From DATBHZ01 sp036557185 (GTDB taxonomy: Bacteria; Actinomycetota; Acidimicrobiia; IMCC26256; JAENVU01), in NCBI GenBank assembly GCA_036557185.1, contig DATBHZ010000017.1, positions 1 through 12,968 of the forward strand: a stretch of 12,968 nucleotides of DNA, given 5' to 3'. Each line of letters starts with the position of its first letter. Position 1 is the first letter of the stretch. Made by a program: the position numbers and the translations under genes. A model generated the notes under the pieces. It ran no database searches, was not told the origin of the DNA, and worked only from the letters and a program-made list of their open reading frames with translations. Shown piece by piece: positions 1 to 6,023 of this stretch.

Positions 1-112
1 GCTGCGTAGCTCTGAAAGGGTGGCGGTAGGGCGGTGGTGATTTCCACCGATTCGTCTCGACGGCATGGGATCATGCGCGGTGTCCGTAATGTGATGTTGT
101 CGGGGGGCACCG

Positions 113-781
113 ATGGACGAGGCGAGATGGGCCCGCTACGCGGCGCTCGGCGGTATCTGGTTCGTGGTACTCAACGTGATCGGTGCGTTCTTGCCCGGAT
201 CGCCGCCCAAAACAACCGACTCGGCGTTGAAGATCGCGAAGTACTTCCATGACCACCACCGCGCGATCGAGATCGGGACACTCTTGTTGGGACTCGGGCT
301 GATCGGGTTGTTCTGGTGGTTCGGCTCGTTGTGGCGGACCATGGTCGACGCCGAAGGCGGCAGTGCCCGCATGGCGGCCGTCGCTCTCATCGGTCTTGGT
401 GTGGCAGCACCGCTGGCGCTGATCTCGGGTGTTATCAACTCGACGGTCGCTCTACAGCTGGCTGCGCTCAGTGTCGCGACGGTGAAGTTCTTCTACATCA
501 TGGCGCTGGTGGCGCTGGCGGCTGCGGGATTCGGCATCGTCACCCATGTCGCAGCCGTCACGTCTCTGTCTTATCGAGCGCGGCTGTTTCCGTTGTGGGC
601 GAACGTCATCGGCTGGCTGACAGCACTGCTGTTCTTGGTCTCGACCATCGGCGTCGTGACCGACCGCAACTGGGTTGGCGTGCTCGGTCTGGTGGCCTTC
701 CTGGTGTGGTGCGTGTGGATTGTCGTCGTGAGCATCCACCTCTGGCAGCGCAGCCCACAAGGGACGGAAGCAACCGCCTGA
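113..781 (+). CDS. Uncharacterised six-helix membrane protein
   Basis: A 222-residue protein that I do not recognise as a named family. Hydrophobic segments lie at about residues 11-27, 53-72, 85-107, 124-147, 161-183 and 187-210, so six membrane helices are likely. A short polar stretch with HDHH lies near residues 46-49, between helices 1 and 2. The C-terminal tail after residue 211 is polar and short. The ATG start is preceded by a GGGGGG run about 6 bases upstream, which can serve as a ribosome binding site, and a TAATGT hexamer at 87-92 could be a -10 element. The gene stands alone: the next feature is a tRNA on the other strand. No catalytic motif is visible, so I assign no function. 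That it is a real membrane protein is well supported by the hydrophobic pattern. Confidence 0.8.
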   Translation: MDEARWARYAALGGIWFVVLNVIGAFLPGSPPKTTDSALKIAKYFHDHHRAIEIGTLLLGLGLIGLFWWFGSLWRTMVDAEGGSARMAAVALIGLGVAAPLALISGVINSTVALQLAALSVATVKFFYIMALVALAAAGFGIVTHVAAVTSLSYRARLFPLWANVIGWLTALLFLVSTIGVVTDRNWVGVLGLVAFLVWCVWIVVVSIHLWQRSPQGTEATA

Positions 782-833
782 GCCGCCCACCAAGACGCGC
801 TCTGCTCCGACCGACACCCTGCCTTGCGGTTCG

Positions 834-906
834 CGCGCTCGGAGGGATTCGAACCCCCAACCTTCTGATCCGTAGTCAGATGCTCTATCCGTTGAGCTAC
901 GAGCGC
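834..906 (-). tRNA. tRNA-Arg (anticodon ACG)
   Basis: Read on the minus strand, this folds as a complete 73-base cloverleaf. The 7-bp acceptor stem pairs GCGCTCG (906-900) with CGAGCGC (841-835), and the discriminator base is G at 834. The D arm holds the usual AGCTCAACGGATAGAGC pattern. The anticodon stem CTGA/TCAG encloses loop CTACGGA, giving anticodon ACG (arginine, CGN codons after A34 editing to inosine). The T arm has GGGGG/CCCTC around TTCGAAT. The 3' CCA is not encoded. No intron or integrated element lies at its 3' end, and the downstream bases show no attachment-site duplication. Confidence 0.96.
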
Positions 907-973
907 AGATCTCTTTGCTCACCTGCAGTGTTGCAGACATCGGTGCCGTGGCCGATAGCCAGCTCCGAGACGC

Positions 974-1909
974 TCAGAGTGCGGACGCTGCCCTGCCGCC
1001 CTCGAGCCAGGCCCGCAATCCCGGATCGAGCGTCGACGCGGCCTCGTCGTAGAGCGCGAGGTCGTCGTCGGTGAGGACGCTACGCCACCGGCCGTTCGTG
1101 CCCTTGAACAGGAACCGCTCGATGCCGCCCTCGAAGATCATGGCAGCCGGATCCTCATCGCTCTGCGACTTCGCCTCGGCGCGCATCGCGTCGATCTGCA
1201 CGGCGTCGACGATCGCCGGCCAATGCTCTTCGGGTACAGCGATCCTGCAGAACTCGGCGAGTCGGCGCATCTCCCCCTCGGTATCTGCGGACATGTCTCC
1301 GTAGTGCATGAAGTGCACGTTCGGCAGGTCCCTCCACTGCCACCAGGTGGAGAGGTGATGGTGATGCGACCAGAACGGCCAGCCGTCGGGCTCCCAGTCG
1401 AACCATCCTTCGCTGATCCAGCGCGGCCACAGGTCGCGCGGATCCTCCGGGCATCGCGGGAACTCCGCGCCTGGCCGCTCGGGATCGTTGAAGAGTGCGT
1501 ATGCGAAGTCGGTGTACGCGCTGTAGTGGTTCCACAGCGACATGAAGACATCGCGGGTGTCGCGTCCGACGACCACGTACCTCGCGTCAGGAAGGAATCG
1601 AATGCCGTCGGCCGCGAGGTGGCTCTTCACGAAACGTCGATGCGTCTGCGCGTCGAGGGACTCGATCACCGGCTCGATGGGACCCTGAAAACGCGCGTCG
1701 ATCCACGGAGAGATCTCCATCAGACCGCGGTCGTCGGGCTCCAGTCCCAGCACCATCGCGGCCAGCATGCGTTGCGTCCATGTCGTGCCCGCCTTGTATG
1801 CGGTCGTCACGACGATGTCGTCGTCGCGCGGTTGGAACCGGTCCCACCGCGTGCTGTCGAGGTGATGGTTCCGGTACTCGCGTGTGCGCTGAGGTGTCGT
1901 CATCGTCAC
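974..1909 (-). CDS. PAPS-dependent sulfotransferase
   Basis: Likely transfers a sulfuryl group from 3'-phosphoadenosine-5'-phosphosulfate to a hydroxyl or amine acceptor in the cytosol (Sulfotransfer_1 type fold). Counted from the internal ATG at 1903 (309 residues), it shows the 5'-phosphosulfate loop TTAYKAGTTW (33-42, Lys37), the catalytic-type KSHL (93-96, His95), the 3'-phosphate motif GRDTRDVFMS (113-122, Arg114 and Ser122) and a C-terminal KGTNGRWR (267-274) matching the family RKGxxGDWK signature. Length is typical for soluble cytosolic SULT-like enzymes. An upstream in-frame GTG at 2002 would add 33 residues lacking family similarity. I chose GTG 1909 because a TANNNT hexamer lies 7 bases upstream, suggesting a leaderless transcript; ATG 1903 is the alternative and no clear Shine-Dalgarno decides it. 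The acceptor substrate cannot be told from sequence. Confidence 0.9.
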   Translation of the reverse strand: MTMTTPQRTREYRNHHLDSTRWDRFQPRDDDIVVTTAYKAGTTWTQRMLAAMVLGLEPDDRGLMEISPWIDARFQGPIEPVIESLDAQTHRRFVKSHLAADGIRFLPDARYVVVGRDTRDVFMSLWNHYSAYTDFAYALFNDPERPGAEFPRCPEDPRDLWPRWISEGWFDWEPDGWPFWSHHHHLSTWWQWRDLPNVHFMHYGDMSADTEGEMRRLAEFCRIAVPEEHWPAIVDAVQIDAMRAEAKSQSDEDPAAMIFEGGIERFLFKGTNGRWRSVLTDDDLALYDEAASTLDPGLRAWLEGGRAASAL

Positions 1910-1916
1910 AGAGCGG

Positions 1917-1939
1917 AGCCTAGGCAACCTTGCCAAGGC
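1917..1939 (-). promoter_or_regulatory. Candidate promoter/operator of the sulfotransferase gene
   Basis: On the minus strand TAGGCT (1922-1917) fits the actinobacterial -10 pattern TANNNT and sits 7 bases before GTG 1909. On the plus strand the same spot is the perfect palindrome GCCTAGGC (1918-1925), followed after 6 bases by the near-copy GCCAAGGC (1932-1939). No good -35 hexamer is seen at 17 bases. The paired 8-mers are an operator-like arrangement; binding by any regulator is inference. Confidence 0.35.
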
Positions 1940-2091
1940 CGAGCCGCAGCAATCGTTCCACCGGCATCTGCTGGGCACCGACGCCGCGCCTGGGGGTGAC
2001 ACTGAGTCAAAACCTTGAGAGGATCGTTGTCAGTGCGTAGCAGTAGCTCGTGAACACATGTTGCGCGAGTGCCGGCCGTTCGTACGTCTCC

Positions 2092-2118
2092 TCACACTGA
2101 CAGGCGTGTGACTCACGC
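2092..2118. promoter_or_regulatory. Overlapping inverted repeats upstream of the coiled-coil membrane protein
   Basis: TCACAC (2092-2097) pairs with GTGTGA (2106-2111) across 8 bases, and GCGTG (2104-2108) pairs with CACGC (2114-2118) across 5 bases. The two repeats share bases 2106-2111, so as RNA they would be alternatives, and as DNA they could form adjacent operator half-sites. They lie 52-78 bases upstream of GTG 2170. The rest of the 2003-2169 intergenic stretch shows no promoter I can defend; a TTGTCA at 2027-2032 lacks a matching -10. Confidence 0.25.
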
Positions 2119-2169
2119 GTGCCCTCTGGGCCGCGCTGGGCATGAAAGCGCCGGGGAAGGACGGATCCC

Positions 2170-3531
2170 GTGACTGAGCCCCCGAGCCATGAGCCGACTC
2201 CCGGCGAAGGGCACCCGGACGAATCGCTCGAGGCCGAGCTGGAGGCTCAGCACCAGCGGATCTCGGAGCTCGAAGCCGAGAACGCCGCGTTGGCCGCGGC
2301 ACGGCCGCGGCGCGCCAAGAAGCTTGCGAAGCGCGGCGCGCGCTCGCACCGGGGATGGGTGGCGCTCCTGCTCGTGATCGGCATGCTCCTGACTCCGATC
2401 ACGATCGCCGCCCTGTACCTCAAGAGCGAGATCACGGACACCGGTCGCTACGTGCAGAGTGTGAAACCGCTGAGCTCGAACCCGGCGATCCAGGCCTACG
2501 TCGCCGACGACATCACTGGCGCGCTCTTCAAGCAGGTGAACATCAGCCAGTACGTGCACGAGGCGCTTCCGGAAAGGGCGGAGGTGCTGGCAGGGCCGCT
2601 GACCAGCGCGCTCAAGGGCTTCGTGCACGAAGCCACCCTTCGCATCCTCGCGACCCATCAGTTCCAGCAGCTCTGGGTCGATGCAAACCGGCTCGCCCAC
2701 GCACAACTCGTCGACGTGCTCACCGGGAACCACACGTCGGGCGTCACGGTGACGAGCAAGGGCGCTGTCCAGATCAACCTTTCGTCGGTGGCAACGCTCG
2801 TGAGCACGAAGCTTCAGTCGAGCGGCATCAACCTCTTCTCGAAGATCCCCACCGACAAGATCGGCGGGAAGGTCACCATCTTCCAGTCGACGGATCTGTA
2901 CAAGGCGCGCCAAGCGGTCGGCGTCCTCAACGCCGCGGCGTTCGTCCTACCGTTCCTGGTGCTCGCCGCGTTTGGCGGAGCGATCTACCTGTCGCGTAGT
3001 CGACGCCGCGGCTTCGTTCTCGCCGCCGTCGCGTTCACGGTGGGAGCGCTGATGCTCGCGCTGTTCCTCGCGGTCGCCCGCGGCGTGTACCTGAACGCCG
3101 CGACCAACAATCAGTTTCCATACGACGCCGCGGCCGCGATGTACGACACGCTCGTCCGGTTCCTGCACACATCAGTGCGAGCGGTCCTCACCTTCAGTGC
3201 AATCGTCCTGATAGCCGTGCTCTTCGCAGGGCCCTCCCGATTCGCGGTCTGGTTCCGCTCCTCGATGCGCTGGTGCGCGAATTGGCTCGGGGCCGAGAGC
3301 GAGAAGGCCGGTTGGGACTGGCTCGCTCCCAACGCGCTCGTCGTCCGGCGGAAGAAGGTCCTTCGCATCGTCGTTGCGGCGATCGCGTTCCTCGTCCTGT
3401 TCCGCTGGCACCACCCGACGCCGGTCACCGTCATCTGGGTGGGCGTCATCACGTTGGCGCTGCTCGGGCTAATCGAGTTCTTCGGCCGCGAACCCGAACC
3501 TGCGAATCCGGATGCGCAACTGACCGCTTGA
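2170..3531 (+). CDS. Coiled-coil, six-helix integral membrane protein
   Basis: A 453-residue protein resembling uncharacterised actinobacterial membrane proteins with an N-terminal cytoplasmic coiled coil. Residues 18-45 are rich in Glu, Leu and Ala with heptad spacing (for example ISELEAENAALAA). A basic patch (46-61) precedes helix 1 at about 63-84. A 165-residue segment (85-250), probably extracytoplasmic, begins with ITDTGRYVQSVKPLSSNPAIQ, a stretch I recognise as recurrent in this family. Five further hydrophobic segments follow at about 251-274, 281-303, 337-354, 397-411 and 418-437. The GTG start has a good Shine-Dalgarno (GGGAAGGA, 2154-2161) about 8 bases upstream, and the coiled coil begins soon after it. 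No enzyme motif is visible. A scaffold or envelope role is possible but unproven. The gene is monocistronic in this window. Confidence 0.85.
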   Translation: MTEPPSHEPTPGEGHPDESLEAELEAQHQRISELEAENAALAAARPRRAKKLAKRGARSHRGWVALLLVIGMLLTPITIAALYLKSEITDTGRYVQSVKPLSSNPAIQAYVADDITGALFKQVNISQYVHEALPERAEVLAGPLTSALKGFVHEATLRILATHQFQQLWVDANRLAHAQLVDVLTGNHTSGVTVTSKGAVQINLSSVATLVSTKLQSSGINLFSKIPTDKIGGKVTIFQSTDLYKARQAVGVLNAAAFVLPFLVLAAFGGAIYLSRSRRRGFVLAAVAFTVGALMLALFLAVARGVYLNAATNNQFPYDAAAAMYDTLVRFLHTSVRAVLTFSAIVLIAVLFAGPSRFAVWFRSSMRWCANWLGAESEKAGWDWLAPNALVVRRKKVLRIVVAAIAFLVLFRWHHPTPVTVIWVGVITLALLGLIEFFGREPEPANPDAQLTA

Positions 3532-3577
3532 GCAAGCGCAACTGTGAGGCGAGCGGCTCGCGACCGACTCGGCCCGC

Positions 3578-4549
3578 TCACGAGCTCCGTTCGGAGGGTC
3601 GGGGCGCCTCGGACGCCTCGGCGAAAGAGACGGCTGCCTTCGGCGTCGTGTCGACGGTGAGGCGCAAGACGTCGCTTCGGTTGTAGTGCCCGACCGCGTC
3701 GAACTGCTGGCGTGAGACACGTGCTCTGCTCGCGTCGATCTCGGCGCAGACGATGCCCTCCTCGCCGATCAGGGGTCCGGCCAGCACGTCACCTTCCGGA
3801 CCGACGATCGTGCTGTTGCCACGCGAGAGCCATCCGTCGGGATCGCCGTACAGCTCGGACCGGCCGGGAAGATCGGCCGGCACGTCCGAGGCGCGGATGC
3901 ACGCAGTGACCCCAATGACGTAGGTCCTGCCTTCCTTGGCGATGTGCCGCAGCGTCGGCACCCACGTGTCGGAGTTGTCCCACGTCGGCGCGAGGTACAC
4001 GTCGATGCCCTGCGCGAACAGCGCCGCACGCGCGAGCGGCATGTAGTTCTCCCAGCAGATCAGCCCGCCGAGGCGACCGAAGGTCGTCTCGACGACATCG
4101 AGGCTCGAGCCGTCGCCGGTCCCCCAGACCAGCCGCTCCGCTCCCGTCGGCATGAGCTTGCGATGGCGCGCGGCAAGAGTGCCGTCCGGGCCGAAGTGCA
4201 ACAACGAGTTGTAGAGCGTCGAACCGCGCTCGTCGCGCTCGTCGACGCCGACCGACAGCCAGATCCCCAGTCGACGCGCGGCGTCGGCGAGCGTGTCGGT
4301 CGCGGGCGACCCGACGACCACCGCTTGATCGAGCAGACGGGCGTACAGCTCGGTGGCGTTGTGGTCCCAGGCTCTCGTGCGCCACACCCAATCCGGGTAC
4401 CCGGGCACGAACGCCTCCGGAAACGCGACGAGACGGGCGCCGTCTGCCGCAGCCCTCTCGGCGAGCGTGCAGACCTTCTCGACGGTCGCGTCGCGGTCGA
4501 GCAGGACGGGCGTCGATTGCACCGCGGCGACCTTCACGGGCTCGGTCAT
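3578..4549 (-). CDS. Nitrilase (carbon-nitrogen hydrolase superfamily)
   Basis: Predicted to hydrolyse a nitrile to a carboxylic acid and ammonia in the cytosol. The 323-residue protein has the nitrilase catalytic set: Glu45 in FPEAF, Lys131 in RHRKLMP, a second Glu138 nearby and Cys165 in LICWENYMPLAR. The CWENYMPLAR signature is that of the true nitrilase branch (EC 3.5.5.x) rather than amidases or carbamoylases. Length is normal for the branch. ATG 4549 is chosen because a GGAGGA ribosome site lies 3 bases upstream and the family N-terminus (VKVAAVQ) follows directly; an upstream in-frame start at 4600 would add 17 unrelated residues. It lies 72 bases downstream of the YCII-like gene on the same strand, so co-transcription is likely. 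Aliphatic, aromatic and cyanide-hydrolysing types cannot be separated by eye. Confidence 0.93.
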   Translation of the reverse strand: MTEPVKVAAVQSTPVLLDRDATVEKVCTLAERAAADGARLVAFPEAFVPGYPDWVWRTRAWDHNATELYARLLDQAVVVGSPATDTLADAARRLGIWLSVGVDERDERGSTLYNSLLHFGPDGTLAARHRKLMPTGAERLVWGTGDGSSLDVVETTFGRLGGLICWENYMPLARAALFAQGIDVYLAPTWDNSDTWVPTLRHIAKEGRTYVIGVTACIRASDVPADLPGRSELYGDPDGWLSRGNSTIVGPEGDVLAGPLIGEEGIVCAEIDASRARVSRQQFDAVGHYNRSDVLRLTVDTTPKAAVSFAEASEAPRPSERSS

Positions 4550-4552
4550 CGA

Positions 4553-4558
4553 TCCTCC
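4553..4558 (-). promoter_or_regulatory. Ribosome binding site of the nitrilase gene
   Basis: GGAGGA on the minus strand, with 3 bases before ATG 4549 (CGGAGG, one base earlier, gives 4). It favours this ATG over the in-frame upstream start at 4600. Confidence 0.75.
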
Positions 4559-4621
4559 GGTCTCCCACCTCGGTGCGGGGCAGCGTATTTCCCCGAGCAT
4601 CAGCGTGGCCTCCGAACCCGC

Positions 4622-4957
4622 TCAGGGCAGCGAATCACCCGGGAAGCTCATGATCGGGTGCAGGCGGTAGGTGAACACCCCCGCTGCGACGCCGGGATCC
4701 TCGTCCATGATCCGGGCGGTCTCCTCTTCCGATCGCTCGAAGATCCCGATGCCGCACCAATCGGTGTCGTCGACGATCGGGCAGACGATCGGGAGCGCGC
4801 CATCGGCCCGCAACGCGTGGTTGCGCCGTCCGTGCTCCCAGATGATCGCGTCCGCCCCCGGCGAGCCGTAGCTCGGACCACGTTCGAGCACGGCCAACGT
4901 GTAGGCCTTCGACCTCCCACGCATCTCGAGCATGTAGTCGTCGGTGATCTCGGTCAC
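4622..4957 (-). CDS. YCII-like (dimeric alpha/beta barrel) protein
   Basis: A 111-residue protein resembling YCII-related proteins, small ferredoxin-like folds related to muconolactone isomerase. Visible hallmarks are an early His pair (EHGRRNHALRADGALP, His42 and His47), a central strand with an acidic turn (VDDTDW, 63-67), then FERSEEETARIMDEDPGV, matching the family's E-F-x-DDP region, and a closing YRLHPIMSF strand. In the family the His and the Asp near the DP motif line the active site; the reaction is unknown for most members. The GTG start at 4957 is set by a strong GGGAGGT 5 bases upstream; the longer in-frame start at 5101 would run through the upstream promoter region of the divergent gene. 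It is first in a probable operon with the nitrilase, so it may act on the nitrilase product or substrate, which is inference. Confidence 0.82.
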   Translation of the reverse strand: MTEITDDYMLEMRGRSKAYTLAVLERGPSYGSPGADAIIWEHGRRNHALRADGALPIVCPIVDDTDWCGIGIFERSEEETARIMDEDPGVAAGVFTYRLHPIMSFPGDSLP

Positions 4958-4962
4958 TGCGG

Positions 4963-4969
4963 ACCTCCC
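4963..4969 (-). promoter_or_regulatory. Ribosome binding site of the YCII-like gene
   Basis: GGGAGGT on the minus strand, 5 bases before GTG 4957. It decides the GTG start over a 144-base longer reading frame. Confidence 0.8.
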
Positions 4970-5082
4970 GGTTCGTCGGCGTCGTCCCTCCGGCAACAGC
5001 TTCGCACCGCCCCGCCACGGCATGGTCCCAGAGCGGTTATACCGGATCAGGAGCAGCGACAGGTCCGACGATCGAGGATGGC

Positions 5083-5991
5083 ATGACGACGGACACATCA
5101 CAGGCCTGGCCCGTGCTCACACTCACGGAGTGGGAGGACACGCGCGACACGCTGCACATGTGGACACAGATCGTCGGCAAGATCCGTCTCGCGCTGGAAC
5201 CGATGGTCAACCACTGGTGGCAAGTCGTCCTGTACGTCTCGGCCCGGGGGCTGACCACCTCGCTCATGCACGCAGGCGACCTCGGCCTCGAGATCGAGTT
5301 CGACTTCCTGGACGACGTCCTCGTGCTGCGCACCACGAACGGGGAGATGCGAACCGTCGAGCTCGCACCCCGAACGGTCGCGGACTTCTATCGAGCGACC
5401 GTCGAGTCCGTGTCGGCGCTCGGCGTGGACGTGTCGATCTTCGCCCGTCCCGTCGAGATTGCCGACGCCATCCCGTTCCTGGACGACGTCACCCACCATG
5501 CATACGACGCCGACGCCGCCCGGCGGTTCTGGCGAGCGCTCCTCGCAGCACACCGCGTGATGTCGGAGTTCCGCGGCCGGTTCATCGGGAAGGCCAGTCC
5601 GGTCCACTTCTTCTGGGGTGCCGAGGATCTCGCGGTCTCGCGGTTCTCGGGCCGCCGCGCTCCCGTCCACGGCGGCGGGGTCCCGAACTGCCCCGACTGG
5701 GTGCAGGAGCTGGCGTACAGCCACGAGGTCAGCAGCTGCGGCTTCTGGCCAGGAGGGACGGGCGAGGGGTTCTTCTATGCGTACGTGTACCCCGAGCCCG
5801 CAGGCTTCTCGGATGCCGCCGTCGAGCCGGCTTCGGCTTCCTACGACAGCGAGCTCGGCGAGTTCGTCCTGTCGTACACGGACGTTCGCACCGCGCCCGA
5901 CCCCGACGCGCTCCTGCTCTCCTTCTTCCAAACCACCTACGAGGCGGCAGCCGACCTGGGTGACTGGCCGCGTAACGAGCTGGAGCGTTGA
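5083..5991 (+). CDS. DUF5996 family protein
   Basis: A 302-residue soluble protein of the DUF5996 family, whose function is unknown. Family-like stretches are LHMWTQIVGKIRLAL near residue 24, NHWWQVVLYVSARGLTTS near 43, FDFLDDVLVL near 73, and FWGAEDLAVSRFSGR near 178. The last block has the spacing typical of the family and is followed by a Trp-, Gly- and Tyr-rich stretch (CGFWPGGTGEGFFYAYVYPEP). Conserved His, Trp and Tyr residues suggest an enzyme or ligand-binding pocket, but no known catalytic motif is present. No signal peptide or membrane helix is seen. ATG 5083 has GAGGAT about 5 bases upstream. It is transcribed divergently from the YCII-nitrilase operon; the 125-base gap holds a TTATACC at 5037-5043 that could act as a -10 on either strand. 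Confidence 0.85.
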   Translation: MTTDTSQAWPVLTLTEWEDTRDTLHMWTQIVGKIRLALEPMVNHWWQVVLYVSARGLTTSLMHAGDLGLEIEFDFLDDVLVLRTTNGEMRTVELAPRTVADFYRATVESVSALGVDVSIFARPVEIADAIPFLDDVTHHAYDADAARRFWRALLAAHRVMSEFRGRFIGKASPVHFFWGAEDLAVSRFSGRRAPVHGGGVPNCPDWVQELAYSHEVSSCGFWPGGTGEGFFYAYVYPEPAGFSDAAVEPASASYDSELGEFVLSYTDVRTAPDPDALLLSFFQTTYEAAADLGDWPRNELER

Positions 5992-6023
5992 TGCGCGAGC
6001 TGCAGCCTGCGTAGACCTCGGCG

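Noticed and set aside
834..906. The tRNA-Arg gene as an integration site for a mobile element.
   Set aside because: No integrase, no duplicated tRNA 3' end and no change in gene content beside it.
923..936. CTGCA-GTGT-TGCAG hairpin between the tRNA and the sulfotransferase stop.
   Set aside because: A 5-bp stem without a T-run is expected by chance and has no supporting context.
3525..3561. Two small hairpins (CGCTT-GAGC-AAGCG and GCGAG-CGG-CTCGC) and a 9-base direct repeat GCGCAACTG at 3514 and 3536 between convergent genes.
   Set aside because: Stems are only 5 bp and no T-run follows on either strand, so I cannot support an intrinsic terminator.
3944..5086. A 380-residue plus-strand frame across the nitrilase and YCII-like genes.
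   Set aside because: It spans two real genes and their gap, and its composition is shadow-like with no domain.
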